Source: Rhodocyclales bacterium (GTDB taxonomy: Bacteria > Pseudomonadota > Gammaproteobacteria > Burkholderiales > Rhodocyclaceae). From it: a stretch of DNA of 64,000 nucleotides. Under the pieces are notes generated by a model. The model made no database searches, was not told the origin of the DNA, and saw only the letters and a list, made by a program, of their open reading frames with translations. The position numbers and the translations under genes were made by a program. Positions within the stretch are counted from its first letter, which is position 1. Each line of letters opens with the position of its first letter. Below, piece by piece: positions 7,839 through 16,820 of the stretch. The stretch is taken from positions 1-64,000 of the forward strand of contig JAQGMF010000001.1 of the NCBI GenBank assembly GCA_028292505.1. The letters are read 5' to 3'.

Positions 7839-9083
7839 ATGCTCAAGCGCATCAAGGTCAATCAGCTTCGCGTCGGAATGTACCTCCACGAGCTTTGTGG
7901 CTCGTGGCTGGAGCATCCGTTCTGGCGCACATCCTTTCTCATTGCGAGCGATAAGGAGCTTGCGCGCATCCGGAAAAGCGGCGTGCGCGAGGCGTGGATC
8001 GATACCGCTCAGGGCCGCGATGTCGATCCGGAGGCGGCGCCAGCGGCGCTCGACAAGCAGGCGTCCGACAAGGAAACCGACAAGGAACTGGCGCGCATCG
8101 GAGTCAGCGCGGTGCTTCCCGAACGCTGTTCCATGGCCGAGGAAATGCAGCGCGCGGCGAGCATCTGTAACAACACGCGCGATGCTGTCGCCACGCTATT
8201 TACCCAGGCGCGCATGGGCCGCGCGCTGGATGCCGCCGATGCGATGCCACTGGTGGAGGATATTGCCGCCTCGGTGTTCCGCAACCCCGGTACGCTGATC
8301 AGTCTGGCTCGGCTGAAAGTCAGTGACGATTACACATACATGCACTCCGTGGCGGTCTGCGCGCTGATGATTGCGCTGTCGAGACAATTAGGTCTCGATG
8401 AAATGCAAACGCGCGATGCCGGTATGGCCGGTCTGCTGCATGACGTTGGCAAGATGTATATCCCGAATGAAATCCTCAACAAGCCCGGACGCCTGACCGA
8501 CGAAGAATTCGAGATCGTGAAGCGCCACCCCGCAGAGGGGCATCGCATGCTGCTCGAAGGACACGGCGTGGGCGAAATCGCGCTGGATGTATGCCTTCAT
8601 CATCACGAGAAAATGGATGGCACGGGTTATCCACATCGCCTCCTTGCCGAAGATATCAGCCTGTATGCACGCATGGGGGCCGTCTGTGACGTGTATGACG
8701 CCATCACGTCGAACCGAGCCTACAAGCGTGGCTGGGATCCGGCCGAATCGCTGCGCAAGATGACGGAATGGTGCAAGGGGCACTTCGACGAGGCGATCTT
8801 TCACGCCTTCGTACGCAGTCTGGGCATTTATCCGGTGGGCTCGTTGGTACGTTTGCAGTCCGGGCGCATCGGCGTGGTTGTCGAGCAGTCGCAAGCGTCG
8901 CTGCTGGCCCCCGTCGTGCTGGTTTTCTATTCGACGCAGCTCAGTGCGCGCTTCGAGCCGGCGCGGGTGGATCTTTCCGATCACGCGTCGGCCGACGGCA
9001 TCGCCAGCCGCGAAGACCCGAACAAATGGAAGTTCGCCGACCTGGATTCGTTGTGGATGAATAGTGGCAAAGTGCCTGCCTGA
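7839..9083 (+). CDS. HD-GYP domain c-di-GMP phosphodiesterase with N-terminal DUF3391
   Basis: Predicted to hydrolyse c-di-GMP to pGpG or GMP. It has 414 residues: a DUF3391-type N-terminus (about 1-130, starting KRIKVNQLRVGMYLHELC), then an HD-GYP domain. The HD metal pair is at 201-202 (LLHDVGK), HHHEKMDGTGYP holds the His cluster and GYP (263-265), and DVYDAITSNRAYK follows. All catalytic positions appear intact. A C-terminal stretch of about 90 residues has the usual PVGSLVRL block. The gene stands alone behind a sigma-28-like promoter, linking c-di-GMP removal to the flagellar regulon; that link is inference from the promoter. Confidence 0.93.
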   Translation: MLKRIKVNQLRVGMYLHELCGSWLEHPFWRTSFLIASDKELARIRKSGVREAWIDTAQGRDVDPEAAPAALDKQASDKETDKELARIGVSAVLPERCSMAEEMQRAASICNNTRDAVATLFTQARMGRALDAADAMPLVEDIAASVFRNPGTLISLARLKVSDDYTYMHSVAVCALMIALSRQLGLDEMQTRDAGMAGLLHDVGKMYIPNEILNKPGRLTDEEFEIVKRHPAEGHRMLLEGHGVGEIALDVCLHHHEKMDGTGYPHRLLAEDISLYARMGAVCDVYDAITSNRAYKRGWDPAESLRKMTEWCKGHFDEAIFHAFVRSLGIYPVGSLVRLQSGRIGVVVEQSQASLLAPVVLVFYSTQLSARFEPARVDLSDHASADGIASREDPNKWKFADLDSLWMNSGKVPA

Positions 9084-9121
9084 GGTGATATCGCGGGGAT
9101 GTGCTGGTTGCACTTTATCCG

Positions 9122-9127
9122 TATAAT
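9122..9127 (+). promoter_or_regulatory. -10 element of the ahcY transcript
   Basis: A perfect TATAAT about 9-14 bases ahead of the first conserved bases of the SAH riboswitch, so transcription would start almost exactly at the aptamer. No good -35 was seen at the normal distance. Confidence 0.55.
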
Positions 9128-9135
9128 CCGCCTTC

Positions 9136-9221
9136 TCCGAGGAGCGTTGCGAGATGCGATGTAAGCATCCCAGGCTCGGACCCGACAATTCATTGTCGGT
9201 CAAGATTCAACCGCGCTCACC
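9136..9221 (+). promoter_or_regulatory. S-adenosylhomocysteine (SAH) riboswitch
   Basis: The aptamer begins with the conserved TCCGAGGAGCG (9136-9146). CCGAG (9137-9141) pairs with CTCGG (9175-9179) as P1; GATGC/GCATC (9153-9157 and 9165-9169) forms P2; CCGACAAT/ATTGTCGG (9182-9199) forms P4; and GAGCG (9142-9146) can form the pseudoknot with CGCTC (9214-9218). This is the known class placed before ahcY in Betaproteobacteria and Pseudomonads. It turns expression on when SAH accumulates. The downstream genes are exactly those expected (ahcY, metF). Confidence 0.93.
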
Positions 9222-9304
9222 TGTTCAACCGTGCCGGGCACGGGAAGACGGTGAGCCGAGACATCTCCTCCCTCTCCCTCCGGCCATACGTTCAAGGAGC
9301 AAAA

Positions 9305-10720
9305 ATGAACGCTGTGGCAGATTCAATTTTCAATGACTATGTAATCGCTGATCTCAAGCTGGCCGACTGGGGCCGCAAGGAGATTCGCATCGCCGAAACC
9401 GAAATGCCGGGCCTGATGGCCATTCGCGAAGAGTTCGCGAAGGCGCAGCCGCTCAAGGGCGCGCGCATTACCGGCTCGTTGCACATGACCATCCAGACGG
9501 CGGTGCTGATCGAGACGCTGGTCGCGCTCGGCGCGCAAGTGCGCTGGGCATCGTGCAATATCTTCTCGACACAGGATCACGCCGCTGCCGCGATCGCCGC
9601 GTCGCAGGTTCCCGTTTTCGCCGTGAAGGGCGAAACGCTGACCGAGTATTGGGATTACACGCATCGCATTTTCGACTGGGCCGATGGCATCCACTCGAAC
9701 ATGATTCTCGATGATGGCGGCGATGCAACCTTGCTGCTGCACCTGGGTGCCAAGGCCGAGAAAGATCTATCTGTCATTGCCAAGCCAACTTCGGAAGAAG
9801 AGACGATCCTGTTCGCGTCGATCAAGGCCAAGCTGGCGACCGACCCGACCTGGTATTCCGTGCGCCTCGCCGCAATCAAGGGCGTCACCGAAGAGACCAC
9901 CACCGGCGTGCATCGTTTATACCAAATGCATGCACGCGGCGATCTCAAGTTCCCCGCTATCAACGTCAACGACTCGGTCACCAAGTCCAAGTTCGACAAT
10001 CTCTACGGTTGCCGCGAATCGCTGGTGGATGGCATCAAGCGCGCTACCGATGTAATGATCGCTGGCAAGGTTGCCGTCGTGGCCGGTTACGGCGATGTCG
10101 GCAAGGGTTCGGCACAAGCACTGCGCGCACTGTCGGCACAAGTCTGGGTCACCGAGATCGATCCGATCTGCGCGCTGCAGGCCGCCATGGAAGGCTATCG
10201 CGTGGTGACGATGGATTACGCCGCCGACAAGGGCGACATCTTCGTGACCACCACCGGCAATTTCCATGTCATCACCCATGATCACATGGAGCGCATGAAA
10301 GACCAGGCCATCGTCTGCAACATCGGCCACTTCGACAATGAAATCGAAGTTGCGGCGCTGGAAAAATACGAGTGGGAAGAGATCAAGCCACAAGTCGATC
10401 ACGTCATTTTCCCGGACGGCAAGCGCATCATCTTGCTGGCCAAAGGTCGCCTCGTGAATCTCGGTTGCGGCACGGGACATCCCAGCTACGTCATGTCATC
10501 GTCATTCGCCAACCAAACCATCGCGCAGATCGAGTTGTTCACGCGCAATGCCGATTACCCGGTGGGCGTTTACACGCTGCCCAAGCATCTCGATGAGAAG
10601 GTCGCGCGTCTGCAACTCAAAAAGCTCAACGCAGTACTGACCGAGCTGACCGACGAGCAGGCCAAGTACATCGGCGTGCCGCTAGAAGGGCCGTACAAGG
10701 CTGACCACTATCGGTATTGA
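9305..10720 (+). CDS. ahcY: Adenosylhomocysteinase (SAH hydrolase)
   Basis: Reversibly cleaves SAH into adenosine and homocysteine, using bound NAD. The start is ATG 9305, seven bases after AGGAG; the 68 in-frame codons before it lie in the riboswitch. The 471-residue protein has the family blocks: [14 protein letters not shown] near the N-terminus, [13 protein letters not shown], the NAD-binding [19 protein letters not shown], and the C-terminal PFRY-like end DHYRY. It is controlled by the SAH riboswitch and heads the unit ahcY - four-helix-bundle gene - metF. Confidence 0.97.
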   Translation: MNAVADSIFNDYVIADLKLADWGRKEIRIAETEMPGLMAIREEFAKAQPLKGARITGSLHMTIQTAVLIETLVALGAQVRWASCNIFSTQDHAAAAIAASQVPVFAVKGETLTEYWDYTHRIFDWADGIHSNMILDDGGDATLLLHLGAKAEKDLSVIAKPTSEEETILFASIKAKLATDPTWYSVRLAAIKGVTEETTTGVHRLYQMHARGDLKFPAINVNDSVTKSKFDNLYGCRESLVDGIKRATDVMIAGKVAVVAGYGDVGKGSAQALRALSAQVWVTEIDPICALQAAMEGYRVVTMDYAADKGDIFVTTTGNFHVITHDHMERMKDQAIVCNIGHFDNEIEVAALEKYEWEEIKPQVDHVIFPDGKRIILLAKGRLVNLGCGTGHPSYVMSSSFANQTIAQIELFTRNADYPVGVYTLPKHLDEKVARLQLKKLNAVLTELTDEQAKYIGVPLEGPYKADHYRY

Positions 10721-10722
10721 TC

Positions 10723-11136
10723 GTGAGGAGTCAGGAGGGAGGAGTGAGGAGAAAACACCGTGACTTGCTTGTGTGGCAGCATGCCATTGCGCTGGTTACA
10801 GCGGTTTATCGAATCACTGCCACCTTTCCTGACTCTGAACGGTTCGGCCTGACTGCACAGATGCGCAGAGCGGCAGTTTCGATGCCGTCCAATATTGCGG
10901 AAGGCGTAGCAAGAAACACGACTCGGGAATATCTGCATTTTCTCGGTATTGCGCGCGGTTCTCTCAGCGAACTGGACACCCAATTCGTCATTGCCGCTGA
11001 GTTGGCCTACACGGATCAGATCGCTGTGATTGAAGCCGCCATCAGTGACGTCTTCGGCTTGTTGAACGGACTGATCAATTCCCTGAAAAGGGTGGATAAA
11101 CCATGACCTCCTCACTCCTTACTCCTCACTCCTCAC
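10723..11136 (+). mobile_element. Mobile-looking cassette with 30-bp terminal inverted repeats around a four-helix-bundle gene
   Basis: The left end (10723-10752) and the reverse complement of the right end (11107-11136) match at 26 of 30 bases, both beginning GTGAGGAGT and containing AGGAGTGAGGAG. Between them is one complete gene of the 23S rRNA intervening-sequence protein family. The cassette starts two bases after the ahcY stop and ends inside the first codons of metF, so it interrupts the riboswitch operon without breaking either gene. No transposase is present, so it would have to move with outside help. The repeat match is directly seen; mobility is inference. Confidence 0.6.
10744..11106 (+). 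CDS. Four-helix-bundle protein (23S rRNA IVS / S23 family)
   Basis: A small helical protein of about 120 residues in the family first seen in 23S rRNA intervening sequences and related to the accessory Avd of diversity-generating retroelements. Diagnostic blocks: DLLVWQHAI at the start, then FGLTAQMRRAAVSMPSNIAEG, and a helix with SLSELDTQFVIAAEL. The GTG at 10744 follows a GGAGGGAGGA and gives the usual family N-terminus; GTG 10723 or TTG 10717 are alternatives. The stop overlaps the metF start as ATGA, implying translational coupling. Its function is unknown. No reverse transcriptase or 23S gene is near. Confidence 0.85.
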   Translation: MRRKHRDLLVWQHAIALVTAVYRITATFPDSERFGLTAQMRRAAVSMPSNIAEGVARNTTREYLHFLGIARGSLSELDTQFVIAAELAYTDQIAVIEAAISDVFGLLNGLINSLKRVDKP

Positions 11137-11960
11137 CGCGTTTCAGTATCGAGTTCTATCCGCCAGCCACGCCTGAAGGCATGGAGAAGCTACGTGGCGT
11201 GCGTGAGCAATTGGCTGCACTCAAGCCCGAATTCTTTTCGGTGACTTATGGCGCGGGGGGATCGACGCGGGACCGCACCTTGCAAGTCGTGCGCGAGATC
11301 TGCGCCGCCGGGCTGGATGCCGCGCCGCACCTGTCCTGCATCGGCGCGACGCAGGCGAGCATCCGCGATCATCTGGCGGAGTTTCGTGAAATCGGCGTCA
11401 AGCGCATCGTGGCGTTGCGCGGCGATCTGCCTTCGGGCATGGCCGATCCCGGCGAATTCCGTTATGCCAATGAGCTGGTCGAGTTCATTCGCGCAGAGTC
11501 AGGTCGGGACTTCATCGTCGAGGTTGCGGCGTATCCCGAAACGCATCCGCAGGCGCGTAGCGCGAGCAGCGATCTGTCGGCTTTTCTCAAGAAGGTCGAA
11601 GCAGGGGCGAATTCGGCAATCACGCAGTATTTCTACAACGCCGACGCCTATTTCTATTTCGTCGAGACTGTGCGCAACGCTGGCGTCGACCTTCCCATCG
11701 TGCCCGGCATCATGCCGATCGCCAGCTTTACCAAGCTGGCACGCTTCTCGGAATCCTGCGGTGCGGAAATTCCGCAATGGATGCGACGCAAGTTTGAGGG
11801 TTTTGGTGACGATATAGATAGCATCCGCGCTTTCGGCCTGGACGTGGTGACCACGCTGTGCGAGAGGCTGATCGAAGGCGGCGTGCCGAGCATGCATTTC
11901 TACACCCTGAATCAGGCCGCGTTGACCAGCGAATTGGTGAAAAGACTAGGACTTGCCTGA
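11103..11960 (+). CDS. metF: 5,10-methylenetetrahydrofolate reductase
   Basis: Reduces methylene-THF to methyl-THF with FAD and NAD(P)H for methionine synthesis. The 285-residue protein has the family blocks RFSIEFYPPATPEG (catalytic Glu in EFYPP), FFSVTYGAGGST, ALRGDLP, ITQYFYNADAY and PGIMPI. Its first eleven or so residues (MTSSLLTPHSS) are encoded by the right inverted repeat of the cassette upstream, so the present start codon was supplied by that insertion. It is translationally coupled to the upstream gene by ATGA, and probably still under the SAH riboswitch. No terminator separates it from the next gene 48 bases on. Confidence 0.96.
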   Translation: MTSSLLTPHSSPRFSIEFYPPATPEGMEKLRGVREQLAALKPEFFSVTYGAGGSTRDRTLQVVREICAAGLDAAPHLSCIGATQASIRDHLAEFREIGVKRIVALRGDLPSGMADPGEFRYANELVEFIRAESGRDFIVEVAAYPETHPQARSASSDLSAFLKKVEAGANSAITQYFYNADAYFYFVETVRNAGVDLPIVPGIMPIASFTKLARFSESCGAEIPQWMRRKFEGFGDDIDSIRAFGLDVVTTLCERLIEGGVPSMHFYTLNQAALTSELVKRLGLA

Positions 11961-12008
11961 CGGATTTTCCGATCCGGCCAGCTCCTGCGGAACACAAAGG
12001 AGCCTGTT

Positions 12009-14219
12009 TTGGCCAGGAGCGCTTTACGCGTTGGGTTTGTTCTGTTCGATCCGCGTTTCGGCGCGTTCATCTGGACCGTGGGCGAAAACTGCCTCCGCAC
12101 AGAAGCCATGCGGCGTGGCATCCAGTTCACGACGGTGCAGGTGCTTAACGTCGACGAGCAAGCCGCCGAGCTGAGCAAGTTCGTCGAAAAGGGCGTGGAT
12201 GCCATCGTGCTCAAGCCGATGGCGTGTCAGCATCCCGCCATCATCGCGGTCCTCGAGCAAGCCCGGGCAGCGCATATCCCCGTCGTCAGTCTGGACTCTC
12301 CTGTCGACGGCGTGCGTTGTACCGTCGGGTCCGACAATGCCAAGGGTCAGGCCATTGTTGTCGAGCATGTCCTGGCTCGCTTGGGTCATCGCGGCAAGCT
12401 GGCATATTTTTCCGGTGATGAGCGCGTACCCTCTGGCGCAATGCGCACACATAGTTTTCACGAGACGCTTGCGCGATATCCCGACGTGGTCGTGGCGTAT
12501 GAAGCGATGCTCGATTGGACCGCTCTGATCAACCGGCGTGAACAGGGAGCAAAGTTTGCGCGCGAGGCTTTGCGCCAGGTTCCCGACCTCGATGCCATCA
12601 TCTCCGCGACGGACGAAGGAGCGCTGGGCGCCGCCGAGGTCATACAGGAGATGGGTTTGTCGGCGCGTATACTCATCGCCGGCTTCGATGGCATTCCCGA
12701 AGCCTTGCTGGCCGTGGAGTCTGGCCGCATGCTTGCCACGGTCCGACAGTTGCCGCGTGCAATCGCCACGCGCACGCTGGACATCATTAAAGCGCTGATC
12801 GACGGTGAGGACGTGCCGCCGCTGTCGTATGTCGATGTCGAACTCACAACTGCGGCAAAGGTGGGTAGCGCCGCCCTAGATTCGCTGGAACTGATCCCCG
12901 GTCTTATTGTGAATATCGCTTCCAATCACGAAGAACAGCGCAAGTTGCAGCAAACCATCATCACGACGCAGCACAATATTCTGCAAACGGTCATTGCCGT
13001 TTCTACCGCGGTGGGCAGTATCCGCGATCCCGACGACATGATGCACAAGGTCGTGGACTTGCTGCAGGACCGTTTCAAGCTCGTTTGCGCCAAACTCTAC
13101 ACGTTGCCGGACACGCATGACGGCGACGGGGCATTGACGTTGCGGGCATATGGCGGGAAAAATGTAAATGGCATATGTGAAATCCCGTTGCCAGCGCTTC
13201 CCGCCGAAGGTGCAAGCGAAGCGACATTGCGTGTTGCTGCGCCCGCGCCCGACGGCGAGCTTTCCGCGCTATCGGAATTGACGATACCGCTGATCTCCAG
13301 CGAGCATGTGATCGGCGTCCTGGAATTGTATGGCGCCAACGAACACGCGTTCGACGAGGATTCGGTATCGGTTCTCAACGTGATTGCGCATCAGGTCGCA
13401 GTGGCCATCGAGAATGCCAATCTTTATCGCGAGACGGTGTATAACGCGCGGCTCCAGGAAGAGAACCGCGAGAAGCTGATGATCGCGGAAAAAATGGCTT
13501 CGCTCGGCCGTCTCACCGCTGGTATCGCGCACGAAATGAATACGCCGTTGGCTGCGGTGCGCGCGGCGGTATCGGAGCTGGCAAGCCTGGTCAAGGAATA
13601 CAACGAATCGATTGGCGACGATAGCGTCAACGAGGACGACCATCGCGAGATCGCCGCAGAGATGTCGAAGTCGCTGCACCTGGCAGAAAGTGCCGCAGAG
13701 CGGGCATCGGGTTTCGTGCGTGGCGTGAAGTCACAGACGCGCGATCTGAGCGCGCAGCAGCTGGTCAGCTTCAACGCCGTGACGGTGATCCGCGAATCCA
13801 TCCTGCTATTGAGTCACGCCTTGCGTGAAAAGCGTTCGACCACCAACTTCGAACACGAACACGATGTGATGGAAATCCTCGGGTCGCCGAGCCGGCTGGC
13901 GCAGATCATTACCAACCTGGTGACCAACGCGATCGATGCGATGGCCGAACGCGGCGGTGGCAAGATCGATGTAAGGCTCAAGCAGCAAGCAGGCTTTCTC
14001 GTGTTGCAGGTTAGCGACGAGGGTTGCGGCATGCCGCCGGAAGTGCAATCCAAGGTATTCGATCCGATGTTCACCACCAAGCCTTTCGGCGAGGGTACAG
14101 GCTTGGGTCTCACCATCGTGCATGACATTGTCAAGGGCGATTTCAACGGTTCGATCGACATCGACAGCCACGTCGGCGTGGGTACCACCTTCATCATTCG
14201 CCTTGCCAAAGGTCAATGA
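12009..14219 (+). CDS. Cytosolic hybrid sensor kinase: RbsB-like binding domain-GAF-HisKA-HATPase (copy 1)
   Basis: A 736-residue histidine kinase. The start is a TTG at 12009, six bases after AAAGGAG (11996-12002). The protein opens directly with the first strand of a type-1 periplasmic-binding fold (LRVGFVLFDPRFGAF) and carries RbsB-like blocks to about residue 270 (DAIVLKPM, IPVVSLDSP, GFDGIPEALLAV). A short helical linker, a GAF domain (about 345-470) and a coiled region precede the kinase core: phospho-accepting H508 in GIAHEMNTPLAAV, N box NLVTNAIDA, DEGCGMP, and a GTGLGL box. There is no signal peptide or membrane helix, so sensing is probably cytosolic. It lies 48 bases after metF on the same strand and may be co-transcribed with it. 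Confidence 0.88.
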   Translation: MARSALRVGFVLFDPRFGAFIWTVGENCLRTEAMRRGIQFTTVQVLNVDEQAAELSKFVEKGVDAIVLKPMACQHPAIIAVLEQARAAHIPVVSLDSPVDGVRCTVGSDNAKGQAIVVEHVLARLGHRGKLAYFSGDERVPSGAMRTHSFHETLARYPDVVVAYEAMLDWTALINRREQGAKFAREALRQVPDLDAIISATDEGALGAAEVIQEMGLSARILIAGFDGIPEALLAVESGRMLATVRQLPRAIATRTLDIIKALIDGEDVPPLSYVDVELTTAAKVGSAALDSLELIPGLIVNIASNHEEQRKLQQTIITTQHNILQTVIAVSTAVGSIRDPDDMMHKVVDLLQDRFKLVCAKLYTLPDTHDGDGALTLRAYGGKNVNGICEIPLPALPAEGASEATLRVAAPAPDGELSALSELTIPLISSEHVIGVLELYGANEHAFDEDSVSVLNVIAHQVAVAIENANLYRETVYNARLQEENREKLMIAEKMASLGRLTAGIAHEMNTPLAAVRAAVSELASLVKEYNESIGDDSVNEDDHREIAAEMSKSLHLAESAAERASGFVRGVKSQTRDLSAQQLVSFNAVTVIRESILLLSHALREKRSTTNFEHEHDVMEILGSPSRLAQIITNLVTNAIDAMAERGGGKIDVRLKQQAGFLVLQVSDEGCGMPPEVQSKVFDPMFTTKPFGEGTGLGLTIVHDIVKGDFNGSIDIDSHVGVGTTFIIRLAKGQ

Positions 14220-14334
14220 GCGACGTGCGTGGTTGGGCAATGCAGCGTTCTGTGGCGGCTGCCTGCGGCCGCTGCGCTATATCCCGGCCTGCCCGCGTTT
14301 CGACAAGGGAGCCCAAGGCACAGGCGAGCCCTGT

Positions 14335-14547
14335 TTAGTGGCTGCCGTCCGTTTGATGTCTGGCCTTGCATAGCGCGCGGTCGGCTTCATTTAATAATGT
14401 GTATGCCATGTTTTAGAAACATGACGAAGGAATTTATCGAGGCGCGCGAGCAAGATCGAAATCATGTAGCGCCAATACGCTGGCCGATGCGGCACTCGAT
14501 GGACAGGGTAAGTTGCGAGCCTTCCACGGCCTTGCAACGCATGACGT
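14335..14547 (-). pseudogene. Remnant of a GGDEF domain 3' end
   Basis: Read on the minus strand, 14547 to about 14470 encodes KAVEGSQLTLSIECRIG, which aligns with KTVEGQQVSLPVEASIG in the intact REC-GAF-GGDEF protein at 19391-20887. In another frame, 14410 to 14335 encodes NMAYTLLNEADRALCKAR followed by HQTDGSH and a stop, matching NMAHILIDEADRALYRAK. The part between is shortened and interrupted by stops. It abuts the stop of kinase copy 2. It is the decayed tail of a second response-regulator cyclase, evidence that a kinase-cyclase module was once duplicated here. The 115 bases between it and kinase copy 1 (14220-14334) show nothing recognisable. Confidence 0.82.
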
Positions 14548-16806
14548 TCAGGTGCTGCTCTTCGATAGATGCAAGATGAAGGTCGTGCCCTCGCCTATTT
14601 TGGTCTGGACGTCGATGCTGCCGCGAAAATCGCCGGTGACGATGTCATGGACGACGGTGAGGCCGAGGCCGGTGCTTTGACCAAATGGTTTCGTGGAGAA
14701 CATCGGGTCATACATCCTGGTGAGCACTTCGGCGGGAATACCGCAACCGGAATCCGTAACCCGGATCTCTGCCTCGGCGGCGGTCTGGGCAAGCACCACT
14801 TCGATGCGACCGCCTCCCTTGGTGGCGCTGGCGTCGATGGCATTGCCGATCAGGTTCGTGACGGCCTGGGCCAGGCGTGGAGGTGAGCCAAATAGCGCCA
14901 CGTAGTCTTCTGTGAATGAAAATTGCATATCGCAATTTTCCTTGCGCAGTACGTGGCCCAGCAGGACGATGGCTTCCTGGATCACTGGTACGGCGTTGAA
15001 CGTGACGAGTTGCTGGGTCGATATGTCACGGGTTTGTGCCTTCACGCTGCGCACGAATCCGGCAGCTTTTTCCGCCGAGCTGCTCGCCAGGCTTAATGCC
15101 GAATCCATTTCCTTGGCGATTTCGCGATGGTCGTCGGCGTTCACGTCCGGATCGTCAATGGCTTCGCGATACTCCTTTACGAGGGTTGAAAGTTCCAGCA
15201 CCGCCGAGCGCACGGCCGCCAACGGTGTATTCATTTCATGTGCGATGCCGCCGGTCAAACGTCCCAGCGAGGCCATCTTCTCCGCAATCAACAGCCGCTC
15301 GCGGTTCTCCGCTTGTTCCTGCGCGTTGCGTACCGTTTCGGCATACAGGCGCGCGTTGTCTATGGCGATGGCTACCTGTTCGGCAATCGCCAGCAGCACC
15401 ATCTGCGCCTCGGCATCGAATGCCCTGGCGTCGCGACTTTGCAAATCGAGCACACCGATCAGTTGCTGGCCAGACTGCAGTGGCAGCACGAGTTCGGATT
15501 GCACGCCTGGCCGCCGTTGCACGGCTGGCAAGCGCGGGGCGTCCACCTTGTCGTGCCATGTTGCCGGGAGCTGGCTCGCGGCGCACTCCGCGAGCAGCGC
15601 ACTGTCGGTCTGGTTGATCCGGATTTGCGTGCTGCTGGCTGCTTCGCCGCTGGCGGCACGCAGCAGAAAGTCGGATTCCCTGGCCGGGTCAGTCTTGCCG
15701 TCGTCATGGAAGTACAGGGCGACGTGCTCGAGCTCGAAGCGCTTGGCCAGCATGTCGACAACCTGCGACATCATCTGATCCTGTTCGCGAATCTGGCTGA
15801 CGGCATTCGACACCGCGGCGACCGTTTCCAGGATTTTCTTTTGCGTGCTGATGATTGCCTGCTGCAACTGGCGATTGCGTTGATGGTGCTCGGCCAGATC
15901 GCGGATCAAACCCGGCACGGTTTGCAGCGTATCGAGCGACAATTCGTCGGCATTGTCGTGGGTGACCAGATCGATGTCGGCATACACGTAGTCCGGCAGG
16001 TCTTCGCCGTTCAGGGCGCTGGTCACCGCCTCCAGCGCTTTGGCGGCAATGGAGCGCGGCGACTGGCGGGTGGTGGCGGTCATGCGTCCGGTGCGGATCG
16101 CGATGAAGGCTTCGGGGATGGCATCGAAGCCCGAAACAAGGATTTTTCCCGTCAGGCCATGCTCGGCGATGACGCTGGCAACGTCCAGCGCGCCCACGTC
16201 GGTGGCGACGACCACAGCACCCAGGTCCGGGTGCTGGTCAAGCGCCTCCCGCATGTGACAGACACGACGCTCCCTGACTGTGGCAGGCGTTTCCTTGTTC
16301 CAATCCAGTGTCGACCGATATGCCAGATGTATGTCGGGATATCGTGGCAGTAGTTCGAGAAAACCTGCGGCGCGCGAGCGGCCGATGTTGAGGCGTTGAT
16401 CACCTTCGAAGTAGGCGACCTTGCCGCGTCCCCCCATACGTTCGAAAATGTGATTGGCCACCAGCGCTTGCCCCTGCGCATTGTCGGAGCCGACCGTGCA
16501 GGTGTTGATCTCCCCCAGTTTGGAGTCGACGGTGATGATGGGGATCCTGGCGGCGAGTGCGCGGTGCGCCAATGCTAGCAATCTCGGATCTTCGCTATTC
16601 ATCGGTTTGATGATCAGCGCATCGACATTCAGGTTCAGTTGCCGCTCGATCTCGGCAAGCTGTTCGTCGATGGTCGTGACCGGCACGATGGTCAGCTGAA
16701 TGCCTCTACGCTGGGCTTCCGCTTGCATCATGCTAGAGGTCACCGCCCATAAGAAGACGGGATTGATGAGGATGAAGGCAACGTGGATTGAGGCACTCTG
16801 GGTCAT
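14548..16806 (-). CDS. Cytosolic hybrid sensor kinase: RbsB-like binding domain-GAF-HisKA-HATPase (copy 2)
   Basis: A paralogue of 752 residues with the same architecture: an RbsB-like domain from residue 8 (IHVAFILINPVFLWAV) to about 275, a helical linker, GAF (about 350-480), and the kinase core with H523 in GIAHEMNTPLAAV, N box NLIGNAIDA, DSGCGIP, and STGLGL. There is no export signal or membrane helix. It starts 14 bases after the stop of copy 3, so the two form an operon. The ligand-contact stretches differ from the other copies (CTVGSDNAQGQALVANHI is similar, but the first strand-loop differs), suggesting distinct ligands. It has no receiver domain of its own. Confidence 0.88.
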   Translation of the reverse strand: MTQSASIHVAFILINPVFLWAVTSSMMQAEAQRRGIQLTIVPVTTIDEQLAEIERQLNLNVDALIIKPMNSEDPRLLALAHRALAARIPIITVDSKLGEINTCTVGSDNAQGQALVANHIFERMGGRGKVAYFEGDQRLNIGRSRAAGFLELLPRYPDIHLAYRSTLDWNKETPATVRERRVCHMREALDQHPDLGAVVVATDVGALDVASVIAEHGLTGKILVSGFDAIPEAFIAIRTGRMTATTRQSPRSIAAKALEAVTSALNGEDLPDYVYADIDLVTHDNADELSLDTLQTVPGLIRDLAEHHQRNRQLQQAIISTQKKILETVAAVSNAVSQIREQDQMMSQVVDMLAKRFELEHVALYFHDDGKTDPARESDFLLRAASGEAASSTQIRINQTDSALLAECAASQLPATWHDKVDAPRLPAVQRRPGVQSELVLPLQSGQQLIGVLDLQSRDARAFDAEAQMVLLAIAEQVAIAIDNARLYAETVRNAQEQAENRERLLIAEKMASLGRLTGGIAHEMNTPLAAVRSAVLELSTLVKEYREAIDDPDVNADDHREIAKEMDSALSLASSSAEKAAGFVRSVKAQTRDISTQQLVTFNAVPVIQEAIVLLGHVLRKENCDMQFSFTEDYVALFGSPPRLAQAVTNLIGNAIDASATKGGGRIEVVLAQTAAEAEIRVTDSGCGIPAEVLTRMYDPMFSTKPFGQSTGLGLTVVHDIVTGDFRGSIDVQTKIGEGTTFILHLSKSST

Positions 16807-16820
16807 TGGGCGTCTCGACG

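Noticed and set aside
9136-9221. SAH riboswitch as a novel RNA
   Set aside because: It matches the known SAH class in sequence, fold and gene context.
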